Positions 27,837 through 38,296 of a stretch of 64,000 nt of DNA are shown in pieces. Source of the DNA: Methylorubrum populi (GTDB lineage: Bacteria > Pseudomonadota > Alphaproteobacteria > Rhizobiales > Beijerinckiaceae); NCBI GenBank assembly GCA_036946625.1, contig JAQIIU010000003.1, positions 1,377,001 to 1,441,000 on the forward strand, written 5' to 3'. Below the pieces are notes generated by a model that saw only the letters and a list, made by a program, of their open reading frames with translations, was not told the DNA's origin and made no database searches. The translations under genes were made by a program, and so were the position numbers. The stretch's first letter is position 1. Each line of letters opens with the position of its first letter.

Positions 27837-29684
27837 TCAGCCCTTGGCGGCGGCGCTCTTGTCGCCGCGTTTGAACATGCCCCTGAGGTTGTCCCACAGC
27901 TCCACCTTCACGCCGTTGCGGCGCATGATGATGTATTGCTGGATCACCGAGAGGGTGTTGTTCCAGGCCCAGTAGATCACGAGGCCGGCCGGGAACGAGC
28001 CGAGCATGAAGGTGAACACGATCGGCATCAAGGTGAACACCTGCGCCTGGACCGGATCCGGCGGCGCGGGGTTCATCTTCATCTGGACGAACATCGTCAG
28101 CCCCATGATGATCGGCCACACGCCCAGATGGATGAAGTCGGGCGCGGCGAACGGCAGCAGGCCGAACAGGTTCACGATGCTGGTCGGATCGGGCGCGGCG
28201 AGATCCTGGATCCAGCCGAAGAAGGGCGCGTGCCGCATCTCGATGGTGATGAACAGGACCTTGTAGAGCGCGAAGAAGACCGGGATCTGGATCAGCACCG
28301 GCCAGCAGCCGGCCACCGGATTGATCTTCTCCTTCTTGTACAGCTCCATCATCGCCTGCTGCTGCTTCATCTTGTCGTCTTTGTACCGCTCCCGGATGGA
28401 GGTCATCTCCGGCTGCACGGCCTTCATCTTGGCCATGGAGACGTAGGACCGGTTGGCGATCGGCAGGAAGAAGATCTTCAGGATCAGCGTCACGAGCAGG
28501 ATCGAGACGCCGAAATTGCCCAGCAGGTGGAAGAAGAAGTCCAGCGCCCGGAACATCGGCTTGGTCAGGAACCAGAACCAGCCCCAGTCGATCATCAGGT
28601 CGAACTGCTTGATGCCGAGCTCGCGCTCGTAGGCGTTGATCTGGTTGACCTCCTTGGCGCCCGCGAACAGGCGCTGGGTCGTGGCCGACGACGCGTTCGG
28701 CGCCACCGTGACGGCATCGCCCCGGACGCTGGTCTGGTAGACCTTGGTCGCGCCGTCGGTGCGCTCGGTGAAGGCGCCGGTGTAGGGCTTGTCCTGCTCG
28801 GGGATCGTCGCGGCGGCCCAGTACTTGTCGGTGATGCCGACCCAGCCGCCGGTCACGCCCGTCCACGCCTTGCCCTGCGTGGCGGCCCCGCTGTAGGCCG
28901 GCTCCTTGCCGACCTTGTCGTAGGTGTATTCCTGCAGGCCGTCGCCGCCGAGAACGCCGATCAGGCCCTCGTGCAGCACGTAGTAGCCCTGGGTGTGCGG
29001 CTTGCCCCAGCGCGAGACGAGGCCGTAGGGATAGAGCGTGACGGCGTTGGCCGAGCCGTTCTCGACCTCGTCGCGCACCGTGAACATGAACTTGTCGTCC
29101 ACCGCGACGATGCGCTTGAAGACGAGGCCCTGGCCGTTGTCCCAAGACAGTGTCAGCGGCTTGCCGGGGGCGAGCAGGTCGCCGTCGGCCTTCCACACGG
29201 TGTCGCCGTTGGGCAGCGGGCCGGCATTGGCGCCGACCCAGCCGAATTCGGCGTAGTACGGGTTGGCGCTGCCGGTCGGCGAGAGCAGCACGATGCGCGG
29301 GCTCTCGTCGCTGACGGTCTCATGGTAGTTCTTCAGGCTCACGTCGTCGATGCGCGCGCCTTTCAGCGCGATCGAGCCGTAGAGCGCGGGCGTGTCGATC
29401 CGCACCCGGGCCGAGCGGGCCAGTGCGTCCTCGCGGGAGACGGGGCCCTGCGCGGCGGCGCCCGGCACGGTGCCGGGGACGGGTGCGCTCGGGCCGCCCT
29501 CGCGCGGGCTCGGGGCCGGGATGCCGTCCGCCGTCTGCGGCGTGCCGGGCTGCGTGGGCTGGCTCTGCGCCGCCGCCTGCCGCTGGCGCTCGCTGGCCGG
29601 CCCGGTGACGAAGTAATGCCAGCCGAGCAGGACCACCAGCGACAAGGCGATGGCGACGAACATGTTCGTCTTGTCGTTACCCAT
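27837..29684 (-). CDS. yidC: membrane protein insertase YidC
   Basis: Inserts inner-membrane proteins alone or with SecYEG. The 615-aa Gram-negative form has the N-terminal membrane helix ([15 protein letters not shown]), a Pro/Gln-rich linker, the large periplasmic beta-supersandwich domain (about 80-370), and the five-helix core with [18 protein letters not shown] and the conserved Arg-bearing hydrophilic groove. ATG 29684 begins MGNDKTNMF, the family start, and overlaps the end of rnpA by 8 bp. Confidence 0.96.
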   Translation of the reverse strand: MGNDKTNMFVAIALSLVVLLGWHYFVTGPASERQRQAAAQSQPTQPGTPQTADGIPAPSPREGGPSAPVPGTVPGAAAQGPVSREDALARSARVRIDTPALYGSIALKGARIDDVSLKNYHETVSDESPRIVLLSPTGSANPYYAEFGWVGANAGPLPNGDTVWKADGDLLAPGKPLTLSWDNGQGLVFKRIVAVDDKFMFTVRDEVENGSANAVTLYPYGLVSRWGKPHTQGYYVLHEGLIGVLGGDGLQEYTYDKVGKEPAYSGAATQGKAWTGVTGGWVGITDKYWAAATIPEQDKPYTGAFTERTDGATKVYQTSVRGDAVTVAPNASSATTQRLFAGAKEVNQINAYERELGIKQFDLMIDWGWFWFLTKPMFRALDFFFHLLGNFGVSILLVTLILKIFFLPIANRSYVSMAKMKAVQPEMTSIRERYKDDKMKQQQAMMELYKKEKINPVAGCWPVLIQIPVFFALYKVLFITIEMRHAPFFGWIQDLAAPDPTSIVNLFGLLPFAAPDFIHLGVWPIIMGLTMFVQMKMNPAPPDPVQAQVFTLMPIVFTFMLGSFPAGLVIYWAWNNTLSVIQQYIIMRRNGVKVELWDNLRGMFKRGDKSAAAKG

Positions 29685-30180
29685 CGGTCGATCCGTCAGG
29701 CGCTTTCGATGTGGGGGAGGAGGTGGGCGAGCCGTCGGGGGCCGCGCCCCGTCCGGAGCGAGAGCCGCCGCGTCGCGGCTTCGAGGCGTTGCGAGCCGCG
29801 GCATCGCCGGAGCGCGGGGCGGCCGGGCGCGTCACCGCGTGGAGGGCGCGGCGCAGGTCCTCGACGAGGCTGTCGAAGGGGGCGTCGAGGGCGGGGCGCC
29901 GGGCGATCACCACGACATCCGCTCCGACCGCGGGCGCATCCGCCGCCACGGCCGCGACCGCGCTGCGCAGGCGTCGCCGGATCCGGTTGCGTTCGGTCGC
30001 ATGCCCTACGCGCTTGGTGATGGTGAAGCCGAGGAAGAGGCCCTCGGCGGTCGCGCCGTCGCGGATCTCGTCCGGCCGGCGCAGGCGCCCCTGGGCGCTC
30101 ATGCGCTCCGTGTGGAAGCGCCGGCCCTGGGCGGCGGCCAGGAAGTCCGGGCGCCGCCGGAGACGTCGGATCGTCGACAC
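29677..30180 (-). CDS. rnpA: ribonuclease P protein component
   Basis: Basic protein cofactor of RNase P, which matures tRNA 5' ends. The RNR signature lies in [13 protein letters not shown], with [12 protein letters not shown] before it. GTG 30180 is chosen: GGAG with 5-bp spacing and a normal N terminus ([15 protein letters not shown]). ATG 30282 would overlap rpmH. The C terminus has a 50-residue Ser/Pro/Arg-rich extension, and its last codons overlap yidC. Confidence 0.93.
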   Translation of the reverse strand: MSTIRRLRRRPDFLAAAQGRRFHTERMSAQGRLRRPDEIRDGATAEGLFLGFTITKRVGHATERNRIRRRLRSAVAAVAADAPAVGADVVVIARRPALDAPFDSLVEDLRRALHAVTRPAAPRSGDAAARNASKPRRGGSRSGRGAAPDGSPTSSPTSKAPDGSTDG

Positions 30181-30256
30181 GGGCGCTCCGATCCCGATCC
30201 GTGGGCTCGTGTGTGCGGGTGCGGCGCCGCGGAGGCACGGCGCCGGACGGGCTCGA

Positions 30257-30391
30257 TCAGGCCGAGAGGCGCTTGCGGCCATGCGCGCGGCGGGCGGCGA
30301 TGACCTTGCGGCCGCCGGCGGTGGCCATGCGGGCGCGGAAGCCGTGACGGCGCTTCCGGACGAGCTTGCTGGGCTGGTAGGTTCTCTTCAT
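30257..30391 (-). CDS. rpmH: 50S ribosomal protein L34
   Basis: A 44-residue basic protein with the near-invariant L34 sequence start [18 protein letters not shown] and end [14 protein letters not shown] 30391. It heads the rpmH-rnpA-yidC-engB operon and has a good promoter 130 bp upstream. Confidence 0.97.
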   Translation of the reverse strand: MKRTYQPSKLVRKRRHGFRARMATAGGRKVIAARRAHGRKRLSA

Positions 30392-30525
30392 GGTCGGTCT
30401 CCGGCGGTCGAGGTGTCGACCCGGCGGCGCTCGCGAACAGCGCGCGGACCGTGGCGTGGGCCTCGAAATGGGATCTGCAAACGCGAAGGGCGCCCGGAAC
30501 GGGCCGCCGCTTCGCAATGGCGCGG

Positions 30526-30554
30526 CTTATGGAGGAGGGGGCGCCGCAAGTCAA
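30526..30554 (-). promoter_or_regulatory. promoter for the rpmH operon
   Basis: On the minus strand TTGACT (30549-30554) and CATAAG (30526-30531) are separated by 17 bp, a good vegetative promoter. Transcription would start near 30519, leaving a leader of about 128 nt. Confidence 0.55.
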
Positions 30555-30593
30555 TGACGGCAGCCTGCCGCGGGCGCGCCGCCGGTCCCACGC

Positions 30594-30609
30594 GTAACGC
30601 TTCGTTAAC
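30594..30609 (+). promoter_or_regulatory. CtrA-like box in the rpmH-rcdA interval
   Basis: GTAA-N7-TTAAC (GTAACGCTTCGTTAAC), one mismatch from the CtrA consensus, 15 bp before the start of the structured RNA candidate and 310 bp before rcdA. Confidence 0.4.
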
Positions 30610-30623
30610 CTTTCCGGTCTACG

Positions 30624-30736
30624 AAGGAGGCACATCCAGATTGTCTGGATCCTGATTGGGATCTCCGCCCAGTCTGTTTGATGCCTCCCTGTAAACTTCC
30701 GACAGCCGCTCCTCCCCGGGGCGGCTTCTTTTTTGG
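30624..30736 (+). ncRNA. candidate structured small RNA with own terminator
   Basis: A closing stem pairs GGAGGCA (30626-30632) with TGCCTCC (30682-30688). Inside are a perfect hairpin TCCAGA-TTG-TCTGGA (30635-30649) and a second GATTGGG/CCCAGTC stem (30654-30674, one G-U pair). A terminator hairpin GCCGC-TCCTCCCC-GGGGCGGC ending TTCTTTTTT follows (30703-30735). The loops expose CCTCCC and CTCCTCCCC, complementary to ribosome-binding sites, as in anti-Shine-Dalgarno riboregulators of Rhizobiales. A minus-strand frame crosses the same bases but has no ribosome site. Confidence 0.5.
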
Positions 30737-30919
30737 CCCGCATCGCCTCGGGTCTGGGCCGGGCCACCCGACTTTCGCCCCTTCGACGCCATTAAGGTTA
30801 AAAGGACGTGAACCCTCTTCCGGGCCGCGTTCGGCGCTACACTTGCGCCACTGGCCGCATTCGCACCGAAATCGTCCCGATCCGGGACGGATGGTGTCGC
30901 CGGCGGTACAGGAGGCAGG

Positions 30920-31453
30920 ATGACCGAATTCGACGTCACGTTCCGGGACGAGCGCGAATGGGTGAGCTTCGGCGCGTCCTACGTGTCGTCGGAAGGTTTC
31001 AAGACCCTGTTCCGCGAGGGCATGCTGCTGGTCGAGGAGACCGCGGCCTATCTCGACGGGGAGGGGCGGGCCGAATCGCGGCTGATTTCCCGCGACGCCA
31101 CGCTGGCCTATGCCAGCGAGAGCATGCGCCTCACCACGCGGCTCATGCAGATCGCCTCCTGGCTGCTGGTGCAGCGGGCGGTCTCCGAGGGCGAACTCAC
31201 CCTGAGTCAGGCGCAGGAGGAGAAGACCCGCGTCAAGCTCAACGAATCGGAGCGTGCTCTCCCTGAGGCCGGCGACGCCTTCGCCGCGCTGCCGCTGCGG
31301 CTCCAGGATCTCGTGTGCCGCTCGCGGCGGCTGCACGCGCGCATCCTCCACCTCGACACCCTGATCAGCGAGGACCGCCCGGTGCCGGTGCCGCGGGAGA
31401 GCCCGGTCACGGCCCAGTTCGGCCGCCTGCGGGCCGCCTTCGGCGGCGAGTGA
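30920..31453 (+). CDS. rcdA: RcdA-like CtrA-degradation regulator (DUF1465)
   Basis: A 177-aa helical protein of DUF1465, the family of Caulobacter RcdA, an adaptor that helps deliver CtrA and other substrates to ClpXP during the cell cycle. Signatures are FGASYVSSEGFKTLFREGM, ETAAYLDGEGR and YASESMRLTTRLMQIASWLL. ATG 30920 follows AGGAGGCAGG, a strong ribosome site. The C-terminal disordered tail after about residue 150 matches RcdA architecture. CtrA-like sequence upstream fits CtrA control as known in Caulobacter. The gene is monocistronic. Confidence 0.85.
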   Translation: MTEFDVTFRDEREWVSFGASYVSSEGFKTLFREGMLLVEETAAYLDGEGRAESRLISRDATLAYASESMRLTTRLMQIASWLLVQRAVSEGELTLSQAQEEKTRVKLNESERALPEAGDAFAALPLRLQDLVCRSRRLHARILHLDTLISEDRPVPVPRESPVTAQFGRLRAAFGGE

Positions 31454-31527
31454 TTCGATTTCGGGGGCTCGATCCGAGATGTTCGGGGAGAGCCTGCCGG
31501 ACCGGCTCTCCGGTCGGCACCGTCGTG

Positions 31528-31617
31528 CTCCTGGATTGCTTCGCCCTTCGGCTCGCAATGACGTTTCTGGAAATCCTCCCCGTCATCGCGAGGCTTCAGC
31601 CGAAGCAATCCAGGAGC
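31528..31617. repeat. REP-type palindromic repeat 3
   Basis: Arms GCTCCTGGATTGCTTCG and CGAAGCAATCCAGGAGC enclose GCTCGCAATGACG ... CGTCATCGCGAGG. This is the most symmetric copy in the window. It lies between the convergent rcdA and rpmE genes. Confidence 0.8.
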
Positions 31618-31680
31618 GCGGCGCGGGCCGGACAAGTCGCGCCGGTCCCCGGGGCCTTTATCGGAACGACAGCTCCGCAC

Positions 31681-31710
31681 AAACGAAAACGGCGCCGCGA
31701 GCGGCGCCGT
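31681..31710 (-). terminator. Rho-independent terminator for rpmE
   Basis: Perfect 10-bp stem (ACGGCGCCGC / GCGGCGCCGT) with a tight loop; the minus-strand transcript runs into TTTTCGTTT. It is 35 bp beyond the rpmE stop. Confidence 0.85.
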
Positions 31711-31744
31711 CCGGTCGATTCGGGCGCGCCCAAACCGCAAGGAA

Positions 31745-31999
31745 TCACTTCTTGCCGAAGCCGAGGCCGCCGAAGCGGGAGTTGAAGCGCGAGACGCGCC
31801 CGCCGCGATCCAGCATCTTCTGCTCGCCGCCGGTCCAGGCCGGATGCGTGGTCGGGTCGATGTCCAGGTTGAGGACGTCGCCCTCCTTGCCGTAGGTCGA
31901 CCGGGTCTTGTACTCGGTGCCGTCGGTCATCACGACCTTGATGAAGTGGTAGTCGGGGTGCTCGGTCCCCTTGGCCTTGGCGGCCTCGTTCTTTGCCAT
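31745..31999 (-). CDS. rpmE: 50S ribosomal protein L31
   Basis: An 84-aa L31 of the zinc-free type: the signature [17 protein letters not shown] and [13 protein letters not shown] are present while the CxxC zinc pair is absent. Compared with typical alphaproteobacterial L31 it has an extra Lys/Ala-rich N-terminal segment ([13 protein letters not shown]). ATG 31999. Divergent from the ABC exporter, the order usual in Rhizobiales. Confidence 0.95.
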   Translation of the reverse strand: MAKNEAAKAKGTEHPDYHFIKVVMTDGTEYKTRSTYGKEGDVLNLDIDPTTHPAWTGGEQKMLDRGGRVSRFNSRFGGLGFGKK

Positions 32000-32232
32000 G
32001 ACGAATTCCTGAGGTCGCACGCCGACCGGCTTCGCCGCCCGGGGCAGGGACCGGGGGCAAGACATCGCGCGCATTCCGATGAAGGCGCGCCTATACCCCA
32101 GCCCCGGACCGCGGACAAGAGAGGGCGGGCCGATCGAGGATCTTCGAGGGCCATGCCCGCCGAAATACCCGCTGCGACGTGAAGGGGCGGGGCGCGCGAA
32201 CTGGAAATCGGGGCGCGCGCTGCTTATGCGAT

Positions 32233-32260
32233 AGCCCAAGGGCAACAGCCCAAGGGCAAC
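32233..32260. repeat. perfect 14-bp tandem duplication in the rpmE / ABC exporter interval
   Basis: AGCCCAAGGGCAAC occurs twice head to tail. It lies 53 bp before the ABC exporter start. Otherwise 32000-32312 shows only divergent promoter-like sequence with no gene. Confidence 0.8.
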
Positions 32261-32312
32261 ACGTCGATGACGACGGCCGGACAGGAACGGGACGAAACGA
32301 TGTCGAGGAACG

Positions 32313-34172
<1,860 letters not shown>

Positions 34173-34179
34173 GCGCCGC

Positions 34180-35187
34180 ATGGATCTGACCCGTTTCCCG
34201 CGCGCGGCGCTCACCGACGGGCCGACGCCGATCCGCTCCCTCGACCGGCTCTCGACCCATCTCGGGGCCGAGCTGAACGGCGTGCGCCTGTTCGTGAAGC
34301 GCGACGATGTCGGGCCGGTGGGCCTGGGCGGCAACAAGCTGCGCAAGCTCGAATTCCTGCTCGGGCAGGCGCTGGCGGAGCGGGCGGACACGGTGATCAC
34401 CGTCGGTGCGCTGCAATCGAACCACGCCCGGCTCACCGCCGCCTCCGCCGCGCGGATGGGGCTCGCCTGCGAGCTGTTCCTGACCCGCAGCGTCCCGCGC
34501 GAGGACGCCGACTATACCGGCAACGGCAACCGGCTGCTGCAGGATCTGTTCGGCGCCCGGGTCCACCTCCTGCCGGGCGAGGCCGATTCGCTCGGCGAGG
34601 CCGAGGCGCGGGCGGACGAGCTTCGCGGGCAGGGGCGGCGCGTCGCGGTCTTTCCCTCCGGCGGATCGAGTCCGCTCGGCTGCCTCGGCTATGCGGCCTG
34701 CGCCGCCGAGATCCTGGAGCAGGCGGATAATTTCGGCCTCGCCTTCGCGCGCATCGTCGCGCCGAACGGCAGTTCCGGCACCCATGCCGGCCTCGCCGCG
34801 GGCCTCGCCGCCGCCGGCCGCGACCCGCTTCTGGCACAGTCCTACACGGTGCTCGCCCCCGAGGCGGAGGCGCGGGCGGCGACCGCCGCCAGGGCGCGCG
34901 ACACCCTCGCGCTGATCGACGGCGGCTCGGCGCTCTCCGACGACGCCATCCGCGTGGACGGCGCCCATCGCGGGCCGGGCTACGGCATTCCGACCGAGGG
35001 CATGCGCGAGGCCGTGCGATTGATGGCGCGGACGGAAGGGCTGCTGCTCGATCCCGTCTACAGCGGCAAGGCGTTCGCCGGCTTGCTCCACGACGTGCGC
35101 GCGGGGGCTTACGAGCGCGGCGCGGCGGTGCTGTTCGTGATGACCGGCGGGGTGCCGGGATTGTTCGCGTATCGGGGGGAGTTTTAG
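34180..35187 (+). CDS. D-cysteine desulfhydrase / ACC deaminase-family PLP enzyme
   Basis: A 335-aa fold type II pyridoxal-phosphate enzyme. The PLP lysine is in GLGGNKLRKLEF and the substrate-binding segment is TVGALQSNHARL. The family splits D-cysteine (or other D-amino acids) or 1-aminocyclopropane-1-carboxylate. Without structural residues I favour D-cysteine desulfhydrase. It lies 7 bp after the ABC exporter, so the two are likely co-transcribed. Its last codons overlap the end of the minus-strand DUF6883 frame by 4 bp. Confidence 0.85.
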   Translation: MDLTRFPRAALTDGPTPIRSLDRLSTHLGAELNGVRLFVKRDDVGPVGLGGNKLRKLEFLLGQALAERADTVITVGALQSNHARLTAASAARMGLACELFLTRSVPREDADYTGNGNRLLQDLFGARVHLLPGEADSLGEAEARADELRGQGRRVAVFPSGGSSPLGCLGYAACAAEILEQADNFGLAFARIVAPNGSSGTHAGLAAGLAAAGRDPLLAQSYTVLAPEAEARAATAARARDTLALIDGGSALSDDAIRVDGAHRGPGYGIPTEGMREAVRLMARTEGLLLDPVYSGKAFAGLLHDVRAGAYERGAAVLFVMTGGVPGLFAYRGEF

Positions 35188-35756
35188 CGGTTATCCTTCA
35201 GAGCCTGTTTGACAGCGGTGATCCCATCTCGCCCCTCATCCTGAGGTGCCGGAGCGCAGCGGAGGCCTCGAAGGGGGCTCCAGGGATCGCGCGCGGGATC
35301 TGGAACACCCTTCGAGGCCGCTTCGCGGCGCCTCAGGATGAGGGTGGGGATGGGAGTTATGGCTTTCCTCTTGCCTTGCCGTTGCCTGACGAAGACACGG
35401 CGGCCGGTCAAACAGGCTCTCAGGGGAACGGCCGTTACGAACAGCGCCGTGTCATCGGGCAAGACGCGCCAAACCGTCCTGATGAAGGGTGAACGGCCGT
35501 CGGGGGCATGAAGAGGCTCTTCGTGGATGAGCTTGAGGTCGCCGAGAGGTGTTGGCCCCTCCTTCGCCAAGTGTTCCGGTTTGGCGTGAGCGAGCAGCGC
35601 TCGTGCCAGAACATCCGGAGCAGAGGCGGAGAAGCCGAAGAGTTCGAGAAAGCGCGCCTTCGATCCACCGTCGGGATGGGCCGGGTTCAAGAGATAGCCG
35701 GCGATCTTTTCCGAGTTGATGCTGAAGGTCGTGGGTGACTGAGGCGGCCCGCTCAA
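35184..35756 (-). CDS. DUF6883-type protein with repeat-derived C-terminal tail
   Basis: The first ~113 residues match the DUF6883 pattern (FSINSEKIAGYLLNPAHPDGG, then AHAKPEHLA and FIRTVWRVLPDDTALFVTAV). The usual protein ends there. Here the frame runs straight into repeat A2, so about 77 further residues are encoded by the repeat, ending near the stop at 35184. The start is inferred as TTG 35756, which overlaps the DUF4926 stop (TTGA). DUF4926 and DUF6883 genes are commonly adjacent; a toxin-antitoxin or toxin-immunity role has been suspected but is not shown. Confidence 0.7.
   Translation of the reverse strand: MSGPPQSPTTFSINSEKIAGYLLNPAHPDGGSKARFLELFGFSASAPDVLARALLAHAKPEHLAKEGPTPLGDLKLIHEEPLHAPDGRSPFIRTVWRVLPDDTALFVTAVPLRACLTGRRVFVRQRQGKRKAITPIPTLILRRREAASKGVPDPARDPWSPLRGLRCAPAPQDEGRDGITAVKQALKDNR
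35200..35420. repeat. repeat family A, copy 2 (core orientation 2)
   Basis: A 221-bp copy with the same outer ends (AGAGCCTGTTTGAC ... AACAGGCTCT) and the same flank as copies 1 and 3. The inner core (35235-35342) is reverse complemented: here GGTGCCGGAGCGCAGCGGAGG is on the left while copy 1 has its complement on the right. It is inserted at the 3' end of the DUF6883 gene. Confidence 0.9.
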
Positions 35757-36001
35757 GGCTGAGGGTCCAGGGAGCGCAGGGCGCTCGGAAGAACCGTCGC
35801 CAGACCCGCGACGGGTGTCGTGAACTCCACCTCGTAGGCTGCGCCGTCGCGCCACACGCCGACAATCGTCCCCTCCGACCCGGCAACGACCGTGTCTCCG
35901 TCATCGGTCGCCATGTCGGCCGTCAGGATGACGCGGTCGAGATCCTTGAAAGCGGATCGCGGTGCCTGCCGACGCAGAATGTAGAGTGCTTCGACGGTCA
36001 T
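35753..36001 (-). CDS. DUF4926 domain protein
   Basis: An 82-aa protein matching DUF4926: FKDLDRVILTADM, GSEGTIVGVW and AAYEVEFTT, a small beta-barrel (SH3-like) fold. It precedes the DUF6883 gene with a 4-bp overlap, the frequent partner arrangement. ATG 36001. The start lies 77 bp from the convergent OmpA-like gene stop on the same strand, so it is probably not part of that operon. Confidence 0.8.
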   Translation of the reverse strand: MTVEALYILRRQAPRSAFKDLDRVILTADMATDDGDTVVAGSEGTIVGVWRDGAAYEVEFTTPVAGLATVLPSALRSLDPQP

Positions 36002-36079
36002 GATCGAAGAGTAGACCGTGCGACGATTTCCGCAAGCCGCATCGTTCTGCGGCTTCGAGCGATTGTCCTGCTTTACAGC

Positions 36080-37093
36080 TTACCGCTCCGTCAGTTTCAT
36101 CTCGATCCGGCGGTTTCGTGCGTAGGCCTCTTCCGTCGTGCCCGAATCGAGCGGCTGGAACTCGCCGAAGGCGCCGGCCAGGAGCCGTTGCGGCGGCAGG
36201 CCCTTGCTGCGCAGGTACTGCACCACGGCGATGGCACGGGAGGCCGAGAGCGCCCAGTTCGAGGGGAACTGCGACGACTGGATCGGCCGCGCATCGGTGT
36301 GGCCGTCGACGCGCAGCACCCAGGGAATGTCTGCGGGAATCTCCTTGGCGATGTCGAGGATCGCGCCGGCGATCCGGTCGAGTTCGGGACCGGCCTCGGG
36401 CTTCAGCGCCGCGGAGCCCGCCGCGAACAGCACCTCGGATTGCAGGACGAAGCGGTCGCCGACGACGCGGACGTCCGAGCGGGAGCCGACGATCTGGCGC
36501 AGGCGCCCGAAGAAGTCGGAGCGGTAGCGGGCGAGTTCCTGCACCCGCTGGGCCAGCGCGACGTTGAGGCGGCTGCCCAGTTCGGCGATGCGGGCCTGGC
36601 TCTCCCGATCGCGGGATTCGGAGGCCGCCAGCGCGTCCTCGAGCGCCGCGAGCTGACGGCGCAGGGCCCGGATCTGCTCGTTGAGCAACTCGACCTGATT
36701 CTGCGCCCGCTGCGTCGCCCCGCGCTCGGCGGCGAGCTGCGCGTCGACGTCGGCGCTCTTGCCCTGCGTCGCCGCGTTGGCGTCGGCCAGCGTCTGAAGC
36801 CGGTCGCGCTCGGCTTCCGCGGCGGTGAGCGTGTTGCGTAAGGATGCCGACGCCTCCTCCTGGGCGCGGCGGTTCGAGCGCTCCAGCGCCAGCAGGTCGG
36901 TGAGGTCGGCGATCTGGCGGTTGAGGCGGGTGAGCACCGCGTCGCGCCCGGTCAGCTCCTGCGACAGGAAGAACTGGCCCACCATGAAGACGGTGAGCAG
37001 GAACACGACCGAGAGCAGCAGCGTCGCGAGCGCATCGACGTAGCCCGGCCAGACGTTGAGGCTGCGCTGCGCGCGCGCGCGGACCGAGGCCAT
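36080..37093 (-). CDS. OmpA/MotB-like peptidoglycan-binding membrane protein
   Basis: A 337-aa protein with one N-terminal membrane helix (ALATLLLSVVFLLTVFMV) preceded by a VWPGYVDA segment, a long coiled coil (about 50-190, heptads with Ala/Glu/Arg) and a C-terminal OmpA domain with VDGHTDARP and AYARNRRIEM. It would anchor to the cell wall. The start lies 4 bp after the MotA/ExbB-like gene, so the two form a stator-like pair. It is not flagellar MotB proper (no plug Asp in the expected context), and the role may be in envelope energetics or rigidity. Confidence 0.85.
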   Translation of the reverse strand: MASVRARAQRSLNVWPGYVDALATLLLSVVFLLTVFMVGQFFLSQELTGRDAVLTRLNRQIADLTDLLALERSNRRAQEEASASLRNTLTAAEAERDRLQTLADANAATQGKSADVDAQLAAERGATQRAQNQVELLNEQIRALRRQLAALEDALAASESRDRESQARIAELGSRLNVALAQRVQELARYRSDFFGRLRQIVGSRSDVRVVGDRFVLQSEVLFAAGSAALKPEAGPELDRIAGAILDIAKEIPADIPWVLRVDGHTDARPIQSSQFPSNWALSASRAIAVVQYLRSKGLPPQRLLAGAFGEFQPLDSGTTEEAYARNRRIEMKLTER

Positions 37094-37097
37094 GCTC

Positions 37098-38093
37098 TCA
37101 GTCGACCTTCTCGCGCGCCAGCCGGTCGAGCACCTGCTTCAGCTCGCGCTCGCGGGCGGCCTGGGCCTCGACCCAGTCGCGGATCATCTGCTGCTCGGCG
37201 CGCATGTGCTGCACGAGCCCCTGGATGCCCTCGGCGAGGTTCGTCATCGCCTGGGTCGCGCCCCGGCCCCCGGCCCCCTCGGCGATCACGCCGCTCAGCC
37301 GGTCGACGGCCGCCTGAAGCTCGCGGGCGATGGCCGGATCGTGCTCCGGCGCCGGCCGTACGGTGCTCGCGGCGACGCCCTGTTCGTCGCCCGAGACCAG
37401 CCAATCCTCCAACTCGTTGTGGAAGCGCGCCTGCGCCTGCCCCGCCTGGAGATCGAGGAAGCCAACGATCAGCGAGGAGGCGAGGCCGAACAGCGACGCG
37501 GAGAAGGCCAGACCGATCCCGGAGAGCGGCACGGCGAGCCCGCTCTTCAACTCGTCGAACATCACCGCGGCATCGCCCCCGCCGCGCATGCCGCCGATCA
37601 CCGAGCCGACCGCGGAGAGCGTCTCGATCAGGCCCCAGAACGTGCCGAGCAGGCCGAGCAGGATCAGGATGCCGGCGATGTAGCGCAGGATCTCGCGGCC
37701 CTCGTCGAGCCGTACGGCGGTGGTGTCGAGATGCGCCCGGGTGCCCGACAGGGTCACGCCCTCGGGCCGCGCCTCGATCGCCGGCACCAGGGGACCGAGC
37801 AGCGCCGGCCTCTCCTTCGGGTTCCGCCCGGCGGCCACCGCGTTGACGTAGCGCACCTCGCTGAACAGCCGCGTCACCTGCCCGAAGGCGAGCAGCACCG
37901 CGATCAGCAGCACGCCGAGGATCAGCCCGTTGAGGCCCGGATTGGCGAGGAAGGCCGGGGTGATCTGCTTGTAGAGGACGAAGGCGAGGAAGCCCGCGAG
38001 CGCCAGGAACACCAGCATCCGCACCAGCGTCATGCCGGGCCGGGCGAGGGGAGGCGTGTCGGAGGACGCGGAACGGGCCGCCATCGGGTCCAT
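37098..38093 (-). CDS. MotA/TolQ/ExbB-like membrane protein
   Basis: A 331-aa protein with about four membrane helices. The conserved core is GLLGTFWGLIETLSAVG plus SGIGLAFSASLFGLASSLIVGF, the proton-channel helices of the MotA/TolQ/ExbB superfamily. The C-terminal 90 residues form a long charged coiled coil. ATG 38093, or ATG 38084 (MAARSAS). Paired with the OmpA/MotB-like gene downstream as a proton-driven module with unknown purpose. Confidence 0.83.
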   Translation of the reverse strand: MDPMAARSASSDTPPLARPGMTLVRMLVFLALAGFLAFVLYKQITPAFLANPGLNGLILGVLLIAVLLAFGQVTRLFSEVRYVNAVAAGRNPKERPALLGPLVPAIEARPEGVTLSGTRAHLDTTAVRLDEGREILRYIAGILILLGLLGTFWGLIETLSAVGSVIGGMRGGGDAAVMFDELKSGLAVPLSGIGLAFSASLFGLASSLIVGFLDLQAGQAQARFHNELEDWLVSGDEQGVAASTVRPAPEHDPAIARELQAAVDRLSGVIAEGAGGRGATQAMTNLAEGIQGLVQHMRAEQQMIRDWVEAQAARERELKQVLDRLAREKVD

Positions 38094-38296
38094 GCTCGTG
38101 TTGGGCCTGACGCCGGGACCGGCGGCACCGCTGTGACGAAAACCGGCGGCACTGTGGCCGCTCGGTCTACCGCGATCAAGTCGCGGTGCGGCGTCGTTCA
38201 AGGGACATCCGCCGCGACGGCCGCGTCTTCCCGTAAACGATGCGTGTCGGCCGGTCATCGATGCCGGCTTGTTCGAACGGCCCGATCCGGGACCGT

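Noticed and set aside
30793..30803. Two TTAA motifs close to rcdA
   Set aside because: Spacing of 2 bp does not fit the CtrA N7 arrangement.
30619..30939. A minus-strand frame ending LDVPPS across the small-RNA candidate
   Set aside because: No ribosome site; paired stems and a terminator explain the conserved-looking bases better, but this stays an alternative.
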